The notes below the pieces were generated by a model, which saw only the letters and a list, made by a program, of their open reading frames with translations, searched no databases and had not been told where the DNA came from. This document shows, piece after piece, positions 8,945 to 17,044 of a stretch of DNA of 64,000 nt. Where the stretch lies: NCBI GenBank assembly GCA_029194725.1, contig JARFXQ010000002.1:1-64000 (forward strand). The letters run 5' to 3'. The position numbers were made by a program, and so were the translations under genes. Position 1 is the stretch's first letter, and the number at the start of each line of letters is the position of its first letter. Source of the stretch: Nitrospira sp. (GTDB lineage: Bacteria; Nitrospirota; Nitrospiria; Nitrospirales; Nitrospiraceae).

Positions 8945-10195
8945 ATGCTGGAACTTGATACACCGACTTTTCGTCTGGCCGTCGCGCAGTTCGATCAGGC
9001 AGCGGAAGCGATGGAACTTGACCCAAACCTCCGTGAACGCCTGAAGCTTCCACAGCGGTCTCTCATCGTCAGCCTTCCTGTTCGGATGGACGATGGGCAC
9101 GTGGAGGTTTTTACCGGCTACCGGATTCAGCATGATTCATCACGAGGACCGTCCAAGGGAGGCGTGCGGTACCATCCCAGTGTGAACCTCGGTGAGGTGG
9201 CCGCACTTGCCATGTGGATGACGTGGAAATGCGCGCTGGCCGGCCTGCCGTACGGAGGAGCAAAAGGTGGTATCACGGTAGCGCCGAAACTACTGTCCCC
9301 CGCTGAGTTGCAACGACTGACACGACGGTACGCCGCGGAAATTTTCCCATTGATTGGCCCGGACAAGGATGTCCCGGCCCCAGACGTCGGGACCGATGCA
9401 CAGGTCATGGCATGGATGATGGACACGTACAGCCAGCAAGTCGGCTTCGCCGTTCCTGGATCGGTGACCGGCAAACCGCTCTCGATCGGAGGGAGCTTGG
9501 GCCGTGAAGAAGCGACGGGGCGCGGAGTCGTCTATGTGACGCAAGAGGGGCTTCGTCATCTTAAGTTGTCAATTGAAAATGCCACCGTGGCGATTCAAGG
9601 ATTTGGAAATGTCGGTTCACACACTGCCCGTATCATGCAGCAACATGGTGCCCGCATCATTGCCGTCAGCGATGTACATGGGGGAATATACAACCCGCAG
9701 GGGTTGGATATTGCGGCGTTGCTTCGGCGCGATCCTACCCAACCGCTGCGTGACACCAAGCTAGGGGATGCGATTACAAATGCGGACCTCCTGCAACTAG
9801 AGTGTACCGTTCTTGTACCCGCTGCCCTCTCGGAACAGATCACGAGTAGGAATGCAAATTCCTTGAGGTGCCGGATTCTGTCGGAAGGGGCGAACGGTCC
9901 GACGACGCTGGAAGCCGATCGCATCCTTGCAGACAAAGGTATCTTTGTAATCCCCGATATTCTCGCCAATTCTGGCGGCGTCATCGTCTCGTACTTCGAA
10001 TGGGTGCAGGACCTTCAGCGATTTTTCTGGAGCTCCACCGACATCCAGAATCGGCTGCAAGAAATCATCACGTCAGCGTTTCAACGGACACTTCACTTTT
10101 CGACGGAACGCCGAGTGTCGATGCGCATGGCGGCACTCATGGGCGGGATTGATCTAGTTGCTCAAGCACATCTTCAACGTGGCCTGTATCCTTGA
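8945..10195 (+). CDS. gdhA: Glu/Leu/Phe/Val-family dehydrogenase, probably glutamate dehydrogenase
   Basis: Catalyses reversible oxidative deamination of glutamate with NAD(P)+, linking ammonium to carbon metabolism. The 416-residue protein matches the hexameric bacterial/archaeal type. It shows SRGPSKGGVRYHP, the catalytic Lys region in MTWKCALAGLPYGGAKGGI, the catalytic Asp in VPAPDVGTDAQVM, and the nucleotide fold GFGNVGSHTARIM. The PVRMDDGHVEVFTGYRIQH start is characteristic. GGAG lies 6 nt before the ATG. Glutamate is the favoured substrate by overall resemblance; a branched-chain activity is not excluded. Confidence 0.93.
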   Translation: MLELDTPTFRLAVAQFDQAAEAMELDPNLRERLKLPQRSLIVSLPVRMDDGHVEVFTGYRIQHDSSRGPSKGGVRYHPSVNLGEVAALAMWMTWKCALAGLPYGGAKGGITVAPKLLSPAELQRLTRRYAAEIFPLIGPDKDVPAPDVGTDAQVMAWMMDTYSQQVGFAVPGSVTGKPLSIGGSLGREEATGRGVVYVTQEGLRHLKLSIENATVAIQGFGNVGSHTARIMQQHGARIIAVSDVHGGIYNPQGLDIAALLRRDPTQPLRDTKLGDAITNADLLQLECTVLVPAALSEQITSRNANSLRCRILSEGANGPTTLEADRILADKGIFVIPDILANSGGVIVSYFEWVQDLQRFFWSSTDIQNRLQEIITSAFQRTLHFSTERRVSMRMAALMGGIDLVAQAHLQRGLYP

Positions 10196-10298
10196 TCCTG
10201 CGATTCCGCCACGTCCTTGTGTTGGGATCTCCTGGCTCTCTAGTACCGTATCCACTAGAGTGCCGGATTCTCACATAGCGGAGAGAGAGGAGCACCTC

Positions 10299-10592
10299 AT
10301 GGATCGAAGCATGATCGCAACAGCGTGGGAACGGCATTGCTCTGATGGTTGGCCTCAGTTTTCGAGCCCACATCAAGGGCAATTAATGACAATCGACACG
10401 GTCATCAGCGGCTGTGTGGTCTACTACCTCCATACTTCCGAGGGTCTCGACGACCAACGGGTCGCCATCGTGAAAGACTGTTTGGGCGATCTCGATGAGC
10501 TGACGGAAGCATTGGACACCGAGCCCCAAGCTTACTTTTGCCGGCTCCGAGAACTCGGGGCGATGTTACTGAGCAATGAGCCTCCGTCATGA
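10299..10592 (+). CDS. Small hypothetical protein
   Basis: 97 residues, starting at the ATG at 10299 behind the ribosome site GAGAGAGAGGAG. A longer frame from 10158 would overlap the dehydrogenase gene and has no ribosome site. The protein has two Cys, no signal peptide and no membrane helix. The C-terminal two thirds look helical and acidic (CLGDLDELTEALDTEPQAYF). I do not recognise a family. It probably sits in its own short transcription unit. Confidence 0.6.
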   Translation: MDRSMIATAWERHCSDGWPQFSSPHQGQLMTIDTVISGCVVYYLHTSEGLDDQRVAIVKDCLGDLDELTEALDTEPQAYFCRLRELGAMLLSNEPPS

Positions 10593-10765
10593 TGCAAGGA
10601 TACCTGGCCCATCGGACAAGTCCCTATCCAGCTGGCGCTTGCGCGTCACGTTCCTTGCAGGTCTTGCAGCTCTTGACATACAATGCGTTGCATGCCTAGT
10701 TGGATTCTGCGAATTCACCTATCCTGACAGAGCTGCTAACCCATACGAAAGAACCGTTAAATACC

Positions 10766-11299
10766 ATGATGACGAACACGAAGGTGGTGCGAACGGCAAT
10801 CATCCTGCTGGCGAGCGTTCTCGCAACGTTTGTCTCCGCTCATGCCGAGCCGTATGAATTGAGCAAGAACGATGTCATGGAGCCAAAAGCCATTTCGAGC
10901 CCTGAGATTTCGCTCTTCGGCGTCAAACTCGGCGATTCGGAATCCCAAGCTATCGAAACGTTGGTGAATGAAAAGATTTCAGGAGTGAAGGCTGAGCAAG
11001 AAGCGACGTTCATCTTTCTGCTCGATCAACGAAAGCCCACCGGTCCAATGGCCGGGGTGCGTATTCAGGACGGTAAGGTCGACCTCCTTTTCATCAATAA
11101 TCGGTTCGCGTATAAGACCAGAGGCATCTTTCGAAACGTACTCAACAGCGAGAGCCCTGAAGACATCCGAAAGTTGTTAGGCCAGGAAGACTATGGCGAC
11201 GAAAACGTCATGGGTGCAGTGTTGTCTTACGACAAGCAGGGCTTCCAAGTGAATTACCTCGGCAAAGACATCAACATCGAGTTTGCCCAGCCGCGTTAA
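10766..11299 (+). CDS. Exported hypothetical protein
   Basis: 177 residues from the ATG at 10766 (a second ATG follows at once). The start encodes a standard signal peptide (TAIILLASVLATFVSAHA, cut before EPYEL). The mature part contains ISLFGVKLGDSESQAIETL and later a predicted alternating strand pattern. It resembles small periplasmic proteins that track a 'GvkLGds' repeat, but I cannot name a family. No neighbour suggests a function. The next gene is convergent. Confidence 0.7.
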   Translation: MMTNTKVVRTAIILLASVLATFVSAHAEPYELSKNDVMEPKAISSPEISLFGVKLGDSESQAIETLVNEKISGVKAEQEATFIFLLDQRKPTGPMAGVRIQDGKVDLLFINNRFAYKTRGIFRNVLNSESPEDIRKLLGQEDYGDENVMGAVLSYDKQGFQVNYLGKDINIEFAQPR

Positions 11300-11530
11300 T
11301 TCCCATATTGTTCCACCAATTCTATGGGCGAACTCGGGGACTACATCGCCACTCGTAATACCCCTTCGATCGTTGTCTCTCCTAGGACCAGTGTTGAGCA
11401 ACATGCAGAGCGGCCTGAGAATATTGCGAAGCACGATTTCATGATTGTGCCTCGACGCGCCTCCGATTGCCGGTCCGGCCGCCATGCAACGGATTTCACG
11501 CAGGATTCAGGTTAACATGAGATGCAGCGG

Positions 11531-12463
11531 CTATTGGATGGTACTGGTGAGACGAAACCCATAATCGATCAGGCTCTTGGCGGTATTCCACCGACGATTG
11601 GAGTTCAGGATTACGAGGAGCAGATCGCTGCCATTTTGAGAAACCTTAGCGACCAGACATCGGCCAGCTTTTGAAGTGAACCCCGTCTTCACCCCTTCCA
11701 CACCTGGGATACGGCCCAGCAAACGGTTCGTATTATGGAGGACGTAGGCACGATACCCGCTGACGGGGGTGATAATTCCTCGTTCTTCTCTCACAAGCTC
11801 CCGGAACACGGCATTCTTCATAGCCACTTCGCTCAGCTTCGCGATATCCTCTGCCGTCGAGTAATGGTCTGGGCCGTCGAAACCACATCCATTGCTGAAA
11901 TGCGTCCCGGATAATCCGAGTGAAGCTGCTTTGTCATTCATCCACGTCACAAACTGTACTTCATCGCCTCCGACATGCTCGACAGCTGTCAGGCAGGCAT
12001 CATTGGCCGACACCATCATCATCGCCTTGAGCAAATCGCTGAGACGGAACACCTGCCCGACCTTTAGCCGTAGGTGGGTCTTGGGAGCTTTCGCGGCATT
12101 TCTGCTCACTGTAGCCAGATCATCAAGGTGTCCTTTCTCAAGGATGATCAATGCCGACATAATCTTGGTTAGACTCGCCGGCGACAGGCGTTTCTCAGCC
12201 TCATGCTTGAACAGGATACGGCCTGATCGCAATTCTTTCAGGAGAATACTGTGTGCCGGAATGCGCTTCCATGGGAGGGGTTGTGGAACATAATCGACGG
12301 GATGGGTGGTGTGGGTACGAGATTGCTGCTCCATTCCAAAGGCTGGGCATATTGCGAAAACGAGCAACGAAAGAGAGGCGGCTGAAACCAGAGCAAGGTG
12401 GGAGATGGTACCGCCTCGGCTCAGCTTGTGATCATCGAAGGGGATATGGTCGCCCTGTGCCAC
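11531..12463 (-). CDS. dacC: D-alanyl-D-alanine carboxypeptidase (S11 family)
   Basis: Low-molecular-weight penicillin-binding protein that trims the terminal D-Ala of peptidoglycan stem peptides in the periplasm. The 310-residue protein has an N-terminal hydrophobic export segment (HLALVSAASLSLLVFAICPA). All three active-site motifs are present: SLTK (Ser nucleophile and Lys), SAN in MMVSANDACLTAVE, and KTG in GVEGVKTGFTSKAG. It ends soon after the catalytic domain and lacks the C-terminal beta domain and amphipathic anchor of E. coli PBP5, so it may be held by an uncleaved N-terminal segment or be soluble. The symbol is given by family. Confidence 0.9.
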   Translation of the reverse strand: MAQGDHIPFDDHKLSRGGTISHLALVSAASLSLLVFAICPAFGMEQQSRTHTTHPVDYVPQPLPWKRIPAHSILLKELRSGRILFKHEAEKRLSPASLTKIMSALIILEKGHLDDLATVSRNAAKAPKTHLRLKVGQVFRLSDLLKAMMMVSANDACLTAVEHVGGDEVQFVTWMNDKAASLGLSGTHFSNGCGFDGPDHYSTAEDIAKLSEVAMKNAVFRELVREERGIITPVSGYRAYVLHNTNRLLGRIPGVEGVKTGFTSKAGRCLVAKVSQNGSDLLLVILNSNRRWNTAKSLIDYGFRLTSTIQ

Positions 12464-12478
12464 AAACGACCGCCTCTT

Positions 12479-12667
12479 TTAGAATAAGAACGATTCCCGT
12501 ACCCTATCACCTTTCCGCCCACTGTCGAGAACTTTATGAAAAAATCGCAGGAGGTCGGCCAAATCTATCCAGAACCCACAATTAAGGCAACGGGCGAATA
12601 TTCTCCTGTTGACGAACGTATAGTGGCGCTCTACAAGCATGAACCCTTTGCACTTGAGACATTGCAT
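12479..12667 (-). CDS. Small zinc-ribbon-like protein
   Basis: The ATG at 12667 opens a 62-residue protein with two CxxC pairs (MQCLKCKGF and ARCLNCGFW) separated by about 20 residues, as in a zinc ribbon. A basic C-terminal helix follows. The frame is open further upstream, but that extension would run through the opposite coding sense of the next gene and reads as non-coding. The putative ribosome site GGGAA is weak. It lies 15 bp ahead of the carboxypeptidase gene on the same strand. Function unknown. Confidence 0.55.
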   Translation of the reverse strand: MQCLKCKGFMLVERHYTFVNRRIFARCLNCGFWIDLADLLRFFHKVLDSGRKGDRVRESFLF

Positions 12668-12687
12668 ACATTTCCCGTTCGCTCCAA

Positions 12688-12894
12688 TTACCGAAGGCGA
12701 TTCATGACTAAGGCGACACACCCAGCGAGCAAACCGCCGCCGATGAGAGTCGTACCAAAATACACAAATACGTTCGTACCACCAGAGGGTTGTGTCCCTT
12801 CCCACAGGTCTCGAATCCCACCCTGAACCATCAGAACCGAGAGGGTCATCAGAGCCCCAATCATGAACCACCATGCAAATGATCGAAGCGCCAT
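12688..12894 (-). CDS. Small membrane protein with two predicted helices
   Basis: 68 residues with two clear hydrophobic stretches (WWFMIGALMTLSVLMVQGGI and VFVYFGTTLIGGGLLAGCVA) joined by a polar loop. I recognise no family. Start ATG at 12894 has only a weak ribosome site. It lies 20 bp upstream of the zinc-ribbon-like gene on the same strand and may be co-transcribed with it and the carboxypeptidase gene. Confidence 0.5.
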   Translation of the reverse strand: MALRSFAWWFMIGALMTLSVLMVQGGIRDLWEGTQPSGGTNVFVYFGTTLIGGGLLAGCVALVMNRLR

Positions 12895-12986
12895 ACCAGT
12901 GTTCGAAAATTTAAGGCTTTTTACCCGTTGGCCACTCTAGCGAAGCCCTTCCAGGCTGTCAAGAATAGACCGCGATCGCTCGCTTC

Positions 12987-14183
12987 CTACTCACGTATCT
13001 CCGATTTCACAACTGGTTTGAGTCCACGATGAAGGAAGATCGAGACGCTGCCGCTTCCGTTCTCGGCGATGACCAGTCCAGGTTCCTCCAGGCTAAAGGT
13101 CGTGACACGAAAGGATGAAAGCGCAAACGGGCCGAACTTCGTGCGGTAATTTCTTGGGGGGTAATGAAAGGTACCATCGCCTCTTCCGAACAAGATCGAT
13201 AGATCACTTGACTGGATATTCACGATCGCCACATCCTCGAACCGGTCGCCATTGAAATCCCGTGCCAACCCAAAGTTGGGACCGGCATCAGCTCCGGAAT
13301 CTCTGCCGGGTTGGAATGTCGCATTGCCGTTGCCAAGGAACGTCGTGAAGCTATCCTGCTCTCCGTTGATGACCAGTAGATCCTTGTGATGATCATTATT
13401 GAAGTCGGCAAAACTCACGCCAAGGGGGCGGCGGCCCGTGGAATAGTCTTTGGGATCACGAAAGGTACCGTCACCGTTCCCAAGCCAAATGGAGACCGCA
13501 TTCGACATAGGTCCTCCATTCGTCACCACCAAATCCAATTTCCCATCGCCGTTGAGATCAGCCAACGCAACGGATGTGGGAGTGTCGCCATGTTCGTATT
13601 GAACGACGTGTCGAAATTCGCCGGTCCCATTACCGAGAAAGACTTTGACCTTGTCGTTCCGTAAAGCGACGACAAGATCCGTATGTTGATCTCCATTGAT
13701 ATCGGCTGCGGCCAGTGCGATCGGCGCACGATGCACCGGATAACGCGGTCCCTCTTCAAACTTTCCATCTCCATGTCCGAGTAAGACCATAACCTCGTCG
13801 CCACCGGAGCATGCCAGCGCAACATCGGGATGTCGATCTTGATTGAAGTTGCTCGTCACGAGAGAGCGCGGTTCCTGGCAGACATGTAGCTGAACCTGAT
13901 CTCTAAATGTACCGTCACCATTCCCCAGCAGAATCGAGAGTGTATTACTCGCAATATTGGTGGTGATGAGATCGGTAAATGAGTCATGATTAAGGTCTTC
14001 GGTGATAACAGTGGTAGGATTCTTGCCGACCTTGTAGCTGGCAAAATAATAAAAAGGATCAGGTGGGGTATACGGCTCGCTCCTGGAACAAGCCCACAGA
14101 CCGTGACCGATAAGAAAAGGCAGCCATAGCAGACAGAAAAGCCGTCCAATCGCGTGCGATTTCCGCTCGGCAAAAATGTTCAC
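12987..14183 (-). CDS. FG-GAP/VCBS-repeat lipoprotein
   Basis: 398 residues. The start carries a lipoprotein signal ending in GLWAC, so Cys32 would be lipidated. The rest is built of at least six FG-GAP/VCBS-type repeats, each with a calcium-type loop such as DLNHDSFTDL, NFNQDRHPDV, DINGDQHTDL, DLNGDGKLDL, DFNNDHHKDL and DFNGDRFEDV, followed by an LLGNGDGTF-type turn. This predicts a beta-propeller that binds calcium on the cell surface or in the periplasm. Ligand or partner unknown. It appears monocistronic. Confidence 0.88.
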   Translation of the reverse strand: MNIFAERKSHAIGRLFCLLWLPFLIGHGLWACSRSEPYTPPDPFYYFASYKVGKNPTTVITEDLNHDSFTDLITTNIASNTLSILLGNGDGTFRDQVQLHVCQEPRSLVTSNFNQDRHPDVALACSGGDEVMVLLGHGDGKFEEGPRYPVHRAPIALAAADINGDQHTDLVVALRNDKVKVFLGNGTGEFRHVVQYEHGDTPTSVALADLNGDGKLDLVVTNGGPMSNAVSIWLGNGDGTFRDPKDYSTGRRPLGVSFADFNNDHHKDLLVINGEQDSFTTFLGNGNATFQPGRDSGADAGPNFGLARDFNGDRFEDVAIVNIQSSDLSILFGRGDGTFHYPPRNYRTKFGPFALSSFRVTTFSLEEPGLVIAENGSGSVSIFLHRGLKPVVKSEIRE

Positions 14184-14355
14184 TCAGCCTCCCACACCCT
14201 AGCCTGCTGAACCAATGGGCCTATGTATGGTGGAATCAGAAGATCCAGTATACAGAGGCGGTCTTTGCCCTCGCAATCCGCGGCGGTAGCTGATGAACCT
14301 TTGAATTTCGCCCTCCGCTTACGTTATGATGCATCCCACTTTTAGGAGGAAGGCC

Positions 14356-14676
14356 ATGAGCACAATTGTCAATGTTGATATTACGATGTACGGAATTGCC
14401 GAAGTTCTAACTTGGTGTCATGATCGAAACAAAGGTCGTGTTCCTGGCGTTGATACGCCGGGCTTCAAAAAAATGCAGGAGTTGTTGGCGCAGAAGCCTC
14501 AGTCGGGGGACTATTTCACGCTCGATCAGTTCTGGAAGAAAAAAGTAACGTTGCCGCTAACCGAGGACGAAGTTTCGACGATCGATCGTTGTCTCTACGA
14601 CATTCCCAATTTTGACAACGAACCGCTCCCCCAAATCCGGCACAAGTTTTGGCCTCATCAGGCGGGAGCCCACTGA
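14356..14676 (+). CDS. Small hypothetical protein
   Basis: 106 residues from the ATG at 14356, which is 5 nt after a strong AGGAGGA ribosome site. The sequence has no signal peptide or membrane helix. Features are a start MSTIVNVDITMYGIAEVLTW, a Lys/Gln-rich middle and a C-terminus with Pro and His (PQIRHKFWPHQAGAH). I do not recognise a family. The strong ribosome site supports real translation. Confidence 0.65.
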   Translation: MSTIVNVDITMYGIAEVLTWCHDRNKGRVPGVDTPGFKKMQELLAQKPQSGDYFTLDQFWKKKVTLPLTEDEVSTIDRCLYDIPNFDNEPLPQIRHKFWPHQAGAH

Positions 14677-14751
14677 AGCAAAACGTCGATCTGGCGGTCG
14701 GACATCCTTGGAATATACGGCAGTAACTGCCTGACTAGCAGCTTGATACTG

Positions 14752-15753
14752 TCAGAGAGTTCCTTCGCCTTTGAGGTACCTGCGAAAACGATCCATGAGC
14801 TCGGCCCCCAGGGTCCCGCCCTCAGGCTTCTTGGTCAACGGATCGGCAAAGTGACCCCGGATTTCCCGAAGGCGTTTCTCTGCCTGATCATTCCCTTGCA
14901 GTCGCTTGGTTTTCTGGAGAGCGGTATCAAAGGCATCGAATGTCAATTCATGGTAACCGAATGAGCGGATACGCTTGACGGCTTTCATCATCGCCTGGTT
15001 CCGAAACGTCGTCAAATGGTCGTCATTGATTTCTTTCAAGCCCAGCTTGCGGGCTCGCCGTTCGGCTGCTTTTCTGATTCCACTACGCACGAAATCCGGA
15101 GACGTCTGAAGCCGCTTCCATGCCTCGTCGGTCCAGGCAATTCGTTCCTGAGGTGTTTCCCATAGGTCACGCAAAACCGATCCATCGATAAGAGTCAGTT
15201 TCTTGGTCCTGGCGAGCTCTTCCGTGTCTTGCTTCAACATATCGGTCACGAATTCCAGCGCAATGGGCGGCGATTGCTTTAACTTGTCTTGAAGCAGGGC
15301 CAATGCCTCCTCGGTCCATTCCATCGAGGGCCCGCTCTCCTCGTGAAGATCACCAAGCGCTTCTACTTTTTCAAACAACTCGACGTTCACTTCGAGATGC
15401 CCCCGTTCCTTTGCGATTTCCTCCGCAATCTGCTTGGTCATTGCGCGCATAAACTCAGGAACGGTATCCAACCGTTCTTTGGCGGCAGCGGTCCATGGAA
15501 GACGGCCATTGATCATCTCTTCGACAGCAGATTCCATGCCGGCTTCACCGCCCATGCGCCCCATCATCTGGCCCTTAAACCGATCGAGAATCTCCTCGGT
15601 GATTTCCTCGTACCCCAATTCCTGCGCTTTCTTTTCAGCCAAACGCCGGACCATGCCTCGCAGAAATATCGGTGCGCGCTCCATTCGTTTGAGCGCCCCG
15701 TCAGCCCAACGGATTTTGGTTGTATTCAGCTGTGGAGAATCTGATGACGACAT
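14752..15753 (-). CDS. Protein with four tandem PCP_red (protochlorophyllide-reductase C-terminal type) domains
   Basis: 333 residues, mostly four copies of a helical module of about 45 residues with the pattern W-x2-x-A-x2-R/L-x4-P-x-F-x-R-x3-(10)-A-x2-G. The copies start near residues 15, 86, 145 and 205; the fourth (AWTDEAWKRLQTSPDFVRSG) is the clearest and the third is the most diverged. The module matches the small C-terminal domain of light-independent protochlorophyllide reductase subunit B and related 'PCP reductase family' proteins. No catalytic subunit or cofactor motif is present, and no pigment genes lie nearby. Function unknown. It is 25 bp downstream of the IHF/HU-like gene on the same strand. 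Confidence 0.8.
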   Translation of the reverse strand: MSSSDSPQLNTTKIRWADGALKRMERAPIFLRGMVRRLAEKKAQELGYEEITEEILDRFKGQMMGRMGGEAGMESAVEEMINGRLPWTAAAKERLDTVPEFMRAMTKQIAEEIAKERGHLEVNVELFEKVEALGDLHEESGPSMEWTEEALALLQDKLKQSPPIALEFVTDMLKQDTEELARTKKLTLIDGSVLRDLWETPQERIAWTDEAWKRLQTSPDFVRSGIRKAAERRARKLGLKEINDDHLTTFRNQAMMKAVKRIRSFGYHELTFDAFDTALQKTKRLQGNDQAEKRLREIRGHFADPLTKKPEGGTLGAELMDRFRRYLKGEGTL

Positions 15754-15778
15754 TGGTTCCTGTTCAATCAGTCGATCG

Positions 15779-16057
15779 TTATTGATTGAGCAATTCCTTC
15801 AGTTCTTTGCCGGCTTTGAAAAACGGAACCCGCTTGGCTGGTACCGCAACCGTCTCTCCGGTTTTTGGATTCCGCCCTTCCTTCATCCGACGAGCCCGCA
15901 GCCGAAAGCTGCCGAAGCCTCGGATCTCCGTTTTATCGCCGTTTTTCAAAGAATCCCTGACACAATCGAAAATGGTGTTGACGACCACTTCAGCCTGTCG
16001 CTTCGTCAAGGTGGTGACTTGCTCGGTAACTTTTTCGATGATCTGCGCCTTGGTCAT
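15779..16057 (-). CDS. IHF/HU-family DNA-binding protein
   Basis: 92 residues from the ATG at 16057, preceded by AGGGAGAG at good spacing. It has the full HU/IHF fold: MTKAQIIEKV start, the helix pair, the GFGSFRLRARRMKEGRNPKTG arm with the conserved Arg-Asn-Pro tip, and FKAGKELKE near the end. The arm and KTEIRGFGSF segment are closer to IHF subunits than to plain HU. It bends DNA in nucleoid organisation, recombination or transcription. A second HU-like gene is at 46288-46560, so the chromosome has at least two paralogues here. Confidence 0.93.
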   Translation of the reverse strand: MTKAQIIEKVTEQVTTLTKRQAEVVVNTIFDCVRDSLKNGDKTEIRGFGSFRLRARRMKEGRNPKTGETVAVPAKRVPFFKAGKELKELLNQ

Positions 16058-16105
16058 ATCCACTCTCCCTTCGTCGCGGGCACCACCGCGCCACGATTGA
16101 CACAG

Positions 16106-17008
16106 CTAGAAGGCCATAAGGTATTTCAAGCTCACACCCGGTTTCATTTCAAACTTCGGAAACATCATGCCGAGTTTTGAGTCCAGAATTTCACGGAAGG
16201 AAAACCTGCGCCTTGGCTCGACAACCTTTGGTTCCCCCTCGATTCCTACCACTTCCGCAGCCAACTGAATAGCGTCTTCCAAGTCGCCCAGTTCATCGAC
16301 CAGCTTCGCTTCCTTGGCCTGGCGCCCAGTAAAGATTCGACCGTCGGCCAACGCTTGGGCAACTCGAATCTCGAGAGAGCGGCCCTCGGCCACCGCCTCA
16401 ATAAACTGCTTATGGACGTCATCCATCACGGCTTGCAACAGACCTCTTTCGTCCGCACTCATTTTGCGAAGTGGAGAGCCCACATCCTTATATTTCCCGC
16501 TCTTAATGACGACCCCTTCCACACCGATCTTTCGGAGTAATCCCTCCACGTTGGCCGTTTCCATAATGACTCCGATGCTTCCAGTCAGAGTCCCGGGATT
16601 GGCCACAATCCGATCCGTTGCTGCAGCGATGTAATACCCTCCCGATGCGGCAACGCTCCCCATCGACGCAATCACGGCCTTATTGTTCTTGCTTCTGACC
16701 CGCTTGACGGCGTCGTAAATCTCCTGCGATGGTACGACGCCGCCCCCGGGACTATCAATTCTTATCACGATGGCTTTGACTGAAGGGTTCTCACTGAATC
16801 GCTTCAAGTCCTCGATGGTCGTCAGAGAATCCAAAATGACTCCTTCGACTCGAATCAGAGCGATTCGGTCGCCGGTTGACAGATCAAGATCGGGCACAAA
16901 GAGATTGATCAGGATCAAGACCCCCAGCCCCATTACGAAAAACCATATGGTCTTCCGCAACAGATGGCGCTTTCGGGGGCGTTCCATCTGTGTTACTTCA
17001 TCCGCCAT
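16106..17008 (-). CDS. sppA: Signal peptide peptidase SppA (short form)
   Basis: 300-residue membrane-bound Ser/Lys protease that degrades cleaved signal peptides. A basic start and one membrane helix (IWFFVMGLGVLILINLFV) precede the ClpP-like domain. Motifs visible are RIDSPGGGVVPSQEI, the nucleophile region SVAASGGYYIAAATD, LTGSIGV, and the likely general-base Lys in KSGKYKDVGSP. The length matches the single-domain SppA of Gram-positive and many other bacteria rather than the 67-kDa E. coli form. It lies 36 bp downstream of rpsA on the same strand. Confidence 0.93.
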   Translation of the reverse strand: MADEVTQMERPRKRHLLRKTIWFFVMGLGVLILINLFVPDLDLSTGDRIALIRVEGVILDSLTTIEDLKRFSENPSVKAIVIRIDSPGGGVVPSQEIYDAVKRVRSKNNKAVIASMGSVAASGGYYIAAATDRIVANPGTLTGSIGVIMETANVEGLLRKIGVEGVVIKSGKYKDVGSPLRKMSADERGLLQAVMDDVHKQFIEAVAEGRSLEIRVAQALADGRIFTGRQAKEAKLVDELGDLEDAIQLAAEVVGIEGEPKVVEPRRRFSFREILDSKLGMMFPKFEMKPGVSLKYLMAF

Positions 17009-17044
17009 CGTCCCTATCCCGCACCCTCCCTCAATCAGGCCGGC

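Noticed and set aside
10158..10298. Longer start for the small hypothetical protein
   Set aside because: It would overlap the end of the dehydrogenase gene. The ATG at 10299 has a strong ribosome site.
12668..12874. Upstream extension of the zinc-ribbon-like gene
   Set aside because: It overlaps the membrane-protein gene in another frame, has no ribosome site and its sequence is low in protein-like character. The ATG at 12667 gives the compact CxxC protein.
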